A stretch of 5,894 nucleotides of DNA, from positions 1-5,894 of the forward strand of contig URTZ01000125.1 of assembly GCA_900550825.1 (NCBI GenBank). Reading direction: 5' to 3'. Every line of letters starts with the position of its first letter. Position 1 is the stretch's first letter. The notes beneath the pieces were generated by a model. That model had not been told where the DNA came from. It searched no databases and worked only from the letters and a program-made list of their open reading frames with translations. A program made the translations under genes and the position numbers. The stretch comes from an uncultured Collinsella sp. (GTDB taxonomy: Bacteria > Actinomycetota > Coriobacteriia > Coriobacteriales > Coriobacteriaceae). Shown here one piece after another: positions 1-5,161 of this stretch.

Positions 1-709
1 CATTGACGCAAAAGACCTTGTCCGAAGAATTGACCGAGGAATTCTCGTTGTCCTGGCGATACGACAACACGGCATCATGCAGATAAACAGCCTTATCGGC
101 GCACGCGATCACCTTAAAGGCGAATGACGTGTCCTGAAAGGATGCCCCCGGAGTCGGCAGGAACGTAATGCCATTGCGCTCAAGAAAATCGCGACGGTAC
201 ACGGCCGACCAAATCGACGGCTTTTGCTTAAAGAACTGTGTCGTATCGCTCGGGTGCACCGGCTTGCCGCAATCCTTGGCCTTAAACATCTCGTGCAGCG
301 AACGGCGCTCCTCGGGCTTGGACCAGTAGAAATCAAAGTTCGCCTTCGCAAAGTCGGCATTATTGCTATCGGCGGCCGAGACAAGCTTTTCAAGTGCGCC
401 GGGCGCCATAAAGTCATCGGACTCCAGAATGCCCACGTACTTGCCGCGCGCCATATCGAGCCCGCGGTTCATCGAGTCGCCGTAGCCGCTGTTGGCCTTG
501 TCGATCATCTTCACGCGCGTGTCGCGCTGCATATACTCGCGGATTATCGCCGGAGAGTTGTCGGTCGACCCGTCGTTAATGCAGATGATCTCAATATCCT
601 TGAGTGTCTGCGCCACGGCGGAATCGAGACACTCGCGCAGGTAGCGCTCAACGTTGTAGATGGGAATAAGCAGCGACAGGACAGGGCTGCCAGAGGCGTT
701 AGTAGACAA
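1..709 (-). CDS. Family 2 glycosyltransferase, C-terminus cut by window edge
   Basis: The 236 N-terminal residues are present; the gene runs off the left edge. It should be a cytoplasmic or membrane-associated GT-A enzyme that transfers a sugar from a nucleotide-sugar donor to a growing envelope polysaccharide. Visible landmarks, in order, are the opening strand IPIYNVERYL (residues 15-24), the nucleotide-binding NDGSTDNS (45-52), the metal-binding DXD equivalent ESDD (96-99), the acceptor-side GASFQDTSF (188-196) and YRQDNENSSVNS (217-228). All are usual in capsule-type family 2 enzymes. The start is a TTG at 709, because AAGGAG lies five bases before it and the conserved domain begins directly after; no in-frame ATG fits. 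It is transcribed away from the acyltransferase at 822, with the two start regions facing each other. Donor and acceptor cannot be told from sequence. The family call is firm and the specificity unknown. Confidence 0.93.
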   Translation of the reverse strand, partial: MSTNASGSPVLSLLIPIYNVERYLRECLDSAVAQTLKDIEIICINDGSTDNSPAIIREYMQRDTRVKMIDKANSGYGDSMNRGLDMARGKYVGILESDDFMAPGALEKLVSAADSNNADFAKANFDFYWSKPEERRSLHEMFKAKDCGKPVHPSDTTQFFKQKPSIWSAVYRRDFLERNGITFLPTPGASFQDTSFAFKVIACADKAVYLHDAVLSYRQDNENSSVNSSDKVFCVN

Positions 710-714
710 ATGTG

Positions 715-720
715 CTCCTT
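715..720 (-). promoter_or_regulatory. Ribosome binding site deciding the TTG start of the left glycosyltransferase
   Basis: On the minus strand AAGGAG stands five bases before TTG at 709. It is a near-perfect Shine-Dalgarno match and is the reason for choosing this rare start codon over any downstream ATG, which would cut into the conserved first strand of the glycosyltransferase fold. Confidence 0.8.
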
Positions 721-771
721 AGGAAATACCTGTCGTTTCATGGTATCAAAGGGCCAGCGCGCCAGCGGGCG

Positions 772-802
772 TTTATATAATCTATGGAGCTCGCAGAGGC
801 AA
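772..802 (-). promoter_or_regulatory. Probable promoter of the left glycosyltransferase
   Basis: On the minus strand TTGCCT (802-797) and TATAAA (777-772) are separated by 19 bases, a slightly long but tolerated spacing for a housekeeping sigma factor. The start point would fall near 765, leaving a leader of about 55 bases before the TTG at 709. The -10 overlaps the plus-strand TATAAT. The evidence is the hexamers alone. Confidence 0.45.
776..781 (+). promoter_or_regulatory. Perfect -10 box TATAAT ahead of the acyltransferase
   Basis: A consensus TATAAT lies about 40 bases before the ATG at 822, giving an expected leader of roughly 33 bases. No convincing -35 hexamer is found 16-19 bases upstream, where the sequence is GC-rich (two copies of GCCAGCG at 753-759 and 761-767). 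The promoter may therefore depend on its -10 or on an activator. It sits within the palindrome TTATATAA (773-780), so the box is read on both strands. Confidence 0.55.
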
Positions 803-821
803 ACCGATAAGAAAGGACGTC

Positions 822-1952
822 ATGCAGCCCAAAGCCGCACGCAACATACCCATCGAAGCGCTGCGTTTGGTCGCGGTCGCCGGCATCGCGGTGTTCCACA
901 CCTTTCAGTGGACCTTCCAGGCAACCTGTGTCGGCGCCGTAGAATATGCCCCACTTGCGATGTTCCCCTATTCCGGCGTGCTCGGTTTTATTAACTTGCT
1001 GGGCTGCTGGGCCAACGAGGTCTTCTTTATGATTTCGGGCTATTTTCTCATCGCTTCGGCCGAGCGTGCTTGGGACGGTGGAGCAACATGGAAGTCGCAA
1101 ATGCAACGGACGGCGCAGCGCCTGGGCAAGGTCATTTTGCCCACTGCGTTTTATTGCCTCGTGGCGCTCGCGTGGTCCACGGTCGTCTCACCCAATCCCG
1201 ATGTTACCCTCAATACGCACTACTGGTACACGCTAGGCCTTGAGTTTATCTGGGTCTATGCCGCCACGGTCTTCATGGCGCCATGGTTTGGACTGGCTAA
1301 GAGTCGACTCCCCCAGAAAACCTACAAGACGACGGTCATCGCCGTTGGCATCCTCGCATTTGTTGTTAACGGGTATTTAGCCGCTATGAGTGCGACAAGC
1401 GCCGGCGAGTTTTCTTGGCTCCAAAAGCTCATGAGCGCTACCACGTACGTAGTCGCGTTTTTGATCGGCGGACTGCTCCGCGACGTAACCGGCGCCATGG
1501 ATTCGGACAAGGCGGGCGCCTTAGGCACGCGGTCGCTCGCAGCGGTTTTGGTGCTCGCCACCATCCTGGAAGGAGCACTCTCCTTCACCGGCAACCTCAC
1601 GGCGATGGCAGTCCTCTCCTACAAATCAACCTCGTTGATCTCGTTTGTCCTCGCTGCCGCCTCTCTGCTCTTTGCGGCGACCCGGCGCAGTGCCTCAGGC
1701 AATCCACGGACCGCAGGTGTCATCGTCACCTTATCGACCGCCACGCTTGGTTTCTATGTGATGCAGTCGCTCACCAGTAGCCTGTGGCGTCCCGTCTTCA
1801 ATACGTTGCTCGCAAACATACTGATCAGCCAAAACAGCCCGGCAGCTATATGTATCGTCACAGGCACCGTCATTAGCATCGTCTTTGCCTTAGCGCTCCT
1901 CATCATCGATGCTGCTAGAAGCCTTATCGCTCGCAAGCTCAAGCGGCAATAG
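822..1952 (+). CDS. Membrane acyltransferase, acyltransferase-3 (OafA/WecH-like) family
   Basis: The product has 376 residues and is an integral membrane protein likely to transfer an acyl group, often acetyl, to a sugar of a cell-surface glycan. The family's N-terminal signature is clear: RNIPIEALR (7-15), followed by the conserved histidine of the first membrane segment (GIAVFH, H26). NEVFFMISGYFLI (65-77) matches the typical FFxISGYLL motif. R100 and LP (106-107) correspond to the cytoplasmic R...RxxP element. Roughly ten hydrophobic segments span the protein, and it ends in a basic tail (ARKLKRQ). Its length is normal for the single-domain form without an attached SGNH esterase domain. 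AAAGGA at 812-817, four bases before the ATG, supports the start. It lies between two glycosyltransferase genes, which suggests O-acylation of the glycan they build. The substrate is not determined. Confidence 0.9.
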   Translation: MQPKAARNIPIEALRLVAVAGIAVFHTFQWTFQATCVGAVEYAPLAMFPYSGVLGFINLLGCWANEVFFMISGYFLIASAERAWDGGATWKSQMQRTAQRLGKVILPTAFYCLVALAWSTVVSPNPDVTLNTHYWYTLGLEFIWVYAATVFMAPWFGLAKSRLPQKTYKTTVIAVGILAFVVNGYLAAMSATSAGEFSWLQKLMSATTYVVAFLIGGLLRDVTGAMDSDKAGALGTRSLAAVLVLATILEGALSFTGNLTAMAVLSYKSTSLISFVLAAASLLFAATRRSASGNPRTAGVIVTLSTATLGFYVMQSLTSSLWRPVFNTLLANILISQNSPAAICIVTGTVISIVFALALLIIDAARSLIARKLKRQ

Positions 1953-1990
1953 ACACGCTGCCGTCAGACCCTAAAGCCGCTGCACCCGTG

Positions 1991-2010
1991 GCAGGTTCCT
2001 GCGTTTTATT
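1991..2010 (+). terminator. Weak possible terminator after the acyltransferase
   Basis: A short inverted repeat, GCAG/CTGC with a GTTC loop (1991-2002), is followed by GTTTTATT. The stem has only four to five pairs, so termination would be inefficient at best. It lies 38 bases after the acyltransferase stop, and the next gene has its own promoter candidate downstream. Confidence 0.3.
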
Positions 2011-2016
2011 CAAAGC

Positions 2017-2047
2017 TTGCCGCCAAGGCGCGCCGAGCCTTTACAAT
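2017..2047 (+). promoter_or_regulatory. Probable promoter of the second glycosyltransferase
   Basis: TTGCCG (2017-2022) and TACAAT (2042-2047) are 19 bases apart and would start transcription near 2054. That puts the GTG at 1988 outside the transcript and supports the ATG at 2123, with a leader of about 70 bases. Read-through from the acyltransferase is also possible, since only a weak terminator separates them. Confidence 0.5.
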
Positions 2048-2122
2048 AGGACAGTCCCAAGGACGTATTCGATAGCTTCCGTGCAGCGCATGCGCGCCGC
2101 GCGTGAAAGGATATATTGCCCC

Positions 2123-3145
2123 ATGCCTTCAACCCTTCCCGCTCCCATCGATAAGCTCGCCATCGTTGTCGTTACGTACAAGCGCCAGGAGCTCTTGGCT
2201 AACCTGTTCGACTCCATGACCAAGCTCACGGCCGCGCCCTGGCGTATCGTGATTGTCGATAACGAGAATTCGCGCGAGACCGAGGCCATGTGCGCCGCAT
2301 TCAACGAGCGCTTGGCCAACCTGTGGGGCATCGACACTGAGCAGCCCGACGCACAGGGCGGCACCGACCGCGTCATCTACGCACCACAGCTCGAAAACGG
2401 CGGCGGTGCAGGTGGCTTCTCCGCCGGCACCAAATGCGCCTACGACCTGGGCGCCCAGTGGTTCTGGGTGATGGACGACGACGTGCTCGTCATCCCCGAA
2501 GGCATCGAGCGCTTGGCCAAGTGGACCGACCGCTACGATGTCATCCAGGGTTCGCGCCTGGACTTTGACGGCGGCGCCTTCTTTTGGCAATACCAGCTCA
2601 TCCTCTCGCTCGGCATCCCTAACCCTATCGCCAAGTGGGATCTGGGTCCCGAGGGCTACCGCGCCATGAACCAGCTGTGCTTTGAGGGCGGCCTGTTCTC
2701 GCGCCGCGTGGTCGACAAGATTGGCCTGCCCGACGCGCGCTTCTTTATCTACGGCGACGATGCCTGCTACGGCTACGTAGCCAGCCAGCACTTCCCCGCC
2801 GCCGTGGTCGCCGACGTGGTGCTCAAGCGCGCCCGCGCCGTCTCCAACTGGGATATCGCCGGCAAGCGCCAGCTCAACTCCACGAGCGACACCAACCGCT
2901 ACTACATCATGCGCAACCGCGGTTATCTGGCCCGCTACATGCAGATCTATGGCGACTATCACCCCATGCTGTTCCGTCTGGGCAACGCCGCGACCTTCTG
3001 CAAGGAGTTCATTCGCCTGGCCGCCGTTGACAAGTGCTTTAAGACCGGTATTCCGGCGCTGCGCCGTGGCATGAAGGACGCCCGCAAGATCGTCAAGGAT
3101 CCTAACTGGAAGCCCATGCCTCCCATGAAGGGCGCCGAGCAGTAA
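2123..3145 (+). CDS. Family 2 glycosyltransferase, GlfT1/rhamnosyltransferase-like
   Basis: The product has 340 residues and is a GT-A transferase probably acting at the inner face of the membrane in envelope polysaccharide synthesis. Landmarks are VVVTYKR (15-21), IVDNENS (44-50), ENGGGAGGF (91-99), the DXD motif in WVMDDDV (115-121), FEGGLFSR (187-194), FIYGDDACYGYV (208-219) and RYYIMRNRGYLAR (259-271). The GGAGGF plus DDD arrangement is characteristic of the subgroup holding galactofuranosyl- and rhamnosyltransferases, so a galactofuranose or deoxysugar donor is likely but unproven. One oddity is that this subgroup usually has an acidic residue two places after the second DD (DDxE), whereas here it is cysteine. 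I chose the ATG at 2123 because GAAAGGA precedes it and the domain begins just after; the open frame back to GTG 1988 encodes no family sequence. AAAGGA is 11 bases away, a little long. No membrane segment is evident. Confidence 0.88.
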   Translation: MPSTLPAPIDKLAIVVVTYKRQELLANLFDSMTKLTAAPWRIVIVDNENSRETEAMCAAFNERLANLWGIDTEQPDAQGGTDRVIYAPQLENGGGAGGFSAGTKCAYDLGAQWFWVMDDDVLVIPEGIERLAKWTDRYDVIQGSRLDFDGGAFFWQYQLILSLGIPNPIAKWDLGPEGYRAMNQLCFEGGLFSRRVVDKIGLPDARFFIYGDDACYGYVASQHFPAAVVADVVLKRARAVSNWDIAGKRQLNSTSDTNRYYIMRNRGYLARYMQIYGDYHPMLFRLGNAATFCKEFIRLAAVDKCFKTGIPALRRGMKDARKIVKDPNWKPMPPMKGAEQ

Positions 3146-3146
3146 A

Positions 3147-3158
3147 GGGCTTTCGCCC
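3147..3158 (-). terminator. Small GAAA-tetraloop hairpin between convergent genes
   Basis: Read on the minus strand, GGGC-GAAA-GCCC folds into a four-pair stem closed by a stable GNRA tetraloop and is followed by TTTACT. It starts five bases past the stop of the ATPase-like gene. It is a plausible but short terminator for that gene. On the plus strand it lacks a U-tract, so it would do little for the glycosyltransferase. The hairpin lies wholly in the 17-base gap between the two genes. Confidence 0.35.
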
Positions 3159-3162
3159 GCCG

Positions 3163-4959
3163 CTACAGTCGTTGGCACACCACGGACACACGCTGACCGT
3201 CAAAACCAAAGCCCCAACGCATGCGCCCGACGGCGGGGCGCGGCACGCGGATATCATCGATGCCGTCGCGCTCTATGTCGAGCAGTGCCTGAACCGCCAA
3301 CAGTTCCAGGCCCAGCGCATCCACACCGGGGTCATACATCAAGTTGATTGTTATCAGCGGACGCTCTTCGAGCATGCCGATCGTGTCTGTCACGTCAAAC
3401 ACAGAGCCCGTAGGAAAAACCTGAATGTCCCAGCGATTCGCGCCACGCTTTCGCCTCGAGGCAGGATTGGCATAGCCCGGCAAGCCAAAGCAGAGCCCCT
3501 GCAAGAGCAGGTGATATGGCAGCGGCGCATCTGGGTCGGTCGCACCGATTCCCGCATCTCCCAGGATGTGATCTAGTGCCTGTCTCACCGCATCCTCGTC
3601 CCCACGACACAACCCGTCGCGAAACGCATCGACGTCTCGAATGTCTTCGGCAGCGCACTCAAACCACTCAATAATCATTAGACGCAAGGCCTGGCGAAGC
3701 TCATTATTGGGCAGTCGCAGAGCACGGAGGCGATTGTCATGCTCTGGCTCCTCGGTCATATCCGTCGTCAGGAATCCGGACAGATACAGCGCCGTCCACA
3801 GGTCATCATCAGACGAGGCCTCCGGCCCCGCAGTGCCCAAACAAAGCGGGGCCTCAACACATCCATGGGCCTCGAGCAAATCGAACAAGACCGAAAGGCG
3901 GTCGATATTCCATCCGGCAACTGCCCTACTCAGGCAATCGGCATACTCATACAGATCGGCACGCACGGGTGCCGTGCAACCTCGGTCCAGAAAACCGATC
4001 ACACGCGCCGGACTTGAGCAATAGGTCCTGCCAAACCGAAATCCCTCGAGCCATTCACGCGCATCATCCAGGCATTCCTCGCGTCCAGCATGACTTAACA
4101 GGGCCTCGACCTCGGCATCCGAAAAGCCAAACCATCGGTCACACCACATCGAGAGCGGCGTCGAAAGACAATACGAGCAATTTCGCGAAGAAAGTGCCGC
4201 CTCGGCAGGACCGGGGCGCTCCCCCATCAGACAAACCAAGCGTAGCGAATTACCAGCAGCGGCAATGGCGTCGAACAGCACGCGATCGAGCAGCTCCGCC
4301 GGACCGGCGCCGGATGCGTCCCTCGCGCTCGCACGGCGCGACCACGCCGCGTCGTACCCATCAACGAGCAATACAACCTGCTCATCGCAGGCCATCTCCA
4401 GCAGCTCAATGAGCACACCGAGCACCGAGTCAACCTCGTCCGAGCTCGCTACGCCACGCGCAACGCGTTCGATGTGACGCACCTTATCTCGTGCTAAATC
4501 CGGAGCCTCCAAGAGCGTCAACAGACGAGCGCATTCGCCCGAAAGAGTATCGAGCACGACGTCGGCAACAGCGGCGCCACGCCTCCCAGCACCAGAAAAG
4601 TCCAGCGATATCACCGGATAGCAAGCGTACTCGTCCCGATAGCGCCCGCCGTCCGCATCCCAAATCTGAGCATCGGCAAACGAGATCCGACCGGTGCGAC
4701 CGACCGCTGGACGCTCCAGAAAAGCCCTGAGCATCGACAAGTTCATGCTCTTGCCAAAACCCTCGGGTCGACAGCACACCACAACGGACGCGTCGCAGTC
4801 CAACACATCGGCAATAAACATGGTCTTGTCGACCAGCGTGCAGCAACCAAGAGCCTCCGCATAGTCGTGCGTGCCAATGGGCAAAGCCGCATCGTCGGCA
4901 CAGCCAATCAAGCGCACGCCAAAGCCAGCAGCACAATCAACATTTGCCTGTTCAGACAC
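3163..4959 (-). CDS. Predicted AAA-ATPase (PF09820-like) with degenerate PD-(D/E)XK nuclease C-terminus
   Basis: The 598-residue product matches the widespread but functionally uncharacterised family in which a P-loop ATPase domain is joined to a PDDEXK_9 nuclease-like domain. Landmarks in order are LVDKTMFI (42-49, usual YVDKT.FI), RPEGFGKSMNLSML (64-77, usual RPRRFGKTL P-loop), YPVISLDF (114-121), LLVDGYD (197-203, usual LIDEYD), FGFSDAEVE (277-285), WLEGFRFG (303-310), LWTALYLSGFLT (388-399), YHLLLQGL (482-489), RWDIQVF (509-515) and the closing GFGFDGQRV (583-591). The Walker B glutamate is glycine here. Where the nuclease motif xxEFK is expected (about 536-542) the sequence is ITINLMY, without Glu or Lys, though the preceding catalytic Asp (511) remains. 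The protein is unusually rich in cysteine, with about two dozen. The start is GTG at 4959, with AGGGGGA eight bases before it, rather than the GTG nine codons upstream. The frame is intact, so this is a conserved-fold protein with lost active sites rather than an obvious pseudogene. Confidence 0.82.
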   Translation of the reverse strand: MSEQANVDCAAGFGVRLIGCADDAALPIGTHDYAEALGCCTLVDKTMFIADVLDCDASVVVCCRPEGFGKSMNLSMLRAFLERPAVGRTGRISFADAQIWDADGGRYRDEYACYPVISLDFSGAGRRGAAVADVVLDTLSGECARLLTLLEAPDLARDKVRHIERVARGVASSDEVDSVLGVLIELLEMACDEQVVLLVDGYDAAWSRRASARDASGAGPAELLDRVLFDAIAAAGNSLRLVCLMGERPGPAEAALSSRNCSYCLSTPLSMWCDRWFGFSDAEVEALLSHAGREECLDDAREWLEGFRFGRTYCSSPARVIGFLDRGCTAPVRADLYEYADCLSRAVAGWNIDRLSVLFDLLEAHGCVEAPLCLGTAGPEASSDDDLWTALYLSGFLTTDMTEEPEHDNRLRALRLPNNELRQALRLMIIEWFECAAEDIRDVDAFRDGLCRGDEDAVRQALDHILGDAGIGATDPDAPLPYHLLLQGLCFGLPGYANPASRRKRGANRWDIQVFPTGSVFDVTDTIGMLEERPLITINLMYDPGVDALGLELLAVQALLDIERDGIDDIRVPRPAVGRMRWGFGFDGQRVSVVCQRL

Positions 4960-4967
4960 TAAAACGT

Positions 4968-4974
4968 TCCCCCT
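4968..4974 (-). promoter_or_regulatory. Ribosome binding site deciding the GTG start of the ATPase-like gene
   Basis: AGGGGGA on the minus strand ends eight bases before GTG at 4959. The upstream in-frame GTG at 4986 has no such site and would place this purine run inside the coding region, so the shorter product is preferred. Confidence 0.7.
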
Positions 4975-4993
4975 AAATCGCTGCACGATGCCA

Positions 4994-4999
4994 ATTGTA
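4994..4999 (-). promoter_or_regulatory. Possible -10 box of the ATPase-like gene
   Basis: TACAAT on the minus strand (same hexamer as ahead of the second glycosyltransferase) would place the start point near 4987, giving a leader of about 28 bases. The -35 region is GC-rich with no good match, so the call is tentative. The rest of the 4960-5161 gap holds only this box and the terminator of the neighbouring gene. Confidence 0.35.
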
Positions 5000-5090
5000 A
5001 TGACCGCCTCGCGCGTACCGACGACGCCGCGCGAACATATCGGGCAACGGTATCAACAAGAGGTGTGAGGGGGCATAACTAATCGTTGCA

Positions 5091-5129
5091 CAACAAAACG
5101 GGGCCCGATGCATTCGCACCGGACCCCGT
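5091..5129 (-). terminator. Strong rho-independent terminator of the surface-protein gene
   Basis: The hairpin at 5098-5129 has outer arms ACGGGG/CCCCGT, middle arms CCG/CGG and inner arms TGC/GCA around an ATTC loop, with single mismatches between the blocks, for twelve pairs in all. On the minus strand the stem runs into TTTTGTTGT, a good U-tract, 33 bases past the stop codon of the surface-protein gene. It should insulate that gene from the ATPase-like gene, which is read in the same direction. Confidence 0.85.
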
Positions 5130-5161
5130 CCCGACTATTTAGTTATCCGGCAACTGAGAGC

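Noticed and set aside
753..767. Duplicate GCCAGCG considered as the start of a repeat array
   Set aside because: There are only two copies with an eight-base period in GC-rich sequence. It is too little for an array and is kept only as a possible regulator site.
224..994. A 256-codon plus-strand open frame across the left glycosyltransferase and into the acyltransferase start
   Set aside because: It is antisense to motif-rich glycosyltransferase sequence, then runs out of frame through the well-supported acyltransferase N-terminus. The product resembles no protein family.
1988..2122. An N-terminal extension of 45 codons (GTG start) on the second glycosyltransferase
   Set aside because: It lies partly upstream of the probable promoter at 2017-2047, encodes no family sequence, and has no convincing ribosome binding site.
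2129..3178. A 349-codon open frame on the minus strand spanning the second glycosyltransferase
   Set aside because: It mirrors a clear glycosyltransferase gene. Its Val/Ala/Gly/His-rich product has no family motif, and long antisense frames are expected when third codon positions are GC-rich.
3969..4412. Plus-strand open frames inside the ATPase-like gene (also 3172-3576, 3641-4024, 4265-4477, 4491-4730)
   Set aside because: They are Arg/Pro/Ser/Thr-rich shadows opposite a gene with recognisable motifs along its length, and have no ribosome binding sites or family features.
4960..4986. An upstream GTG start for the ATPase-like gene, adding nine residues
   Set aside because: The purine-rich AGGGGGA would lie inside the coding region, while it is correctly spaced for the GTG at 4959.
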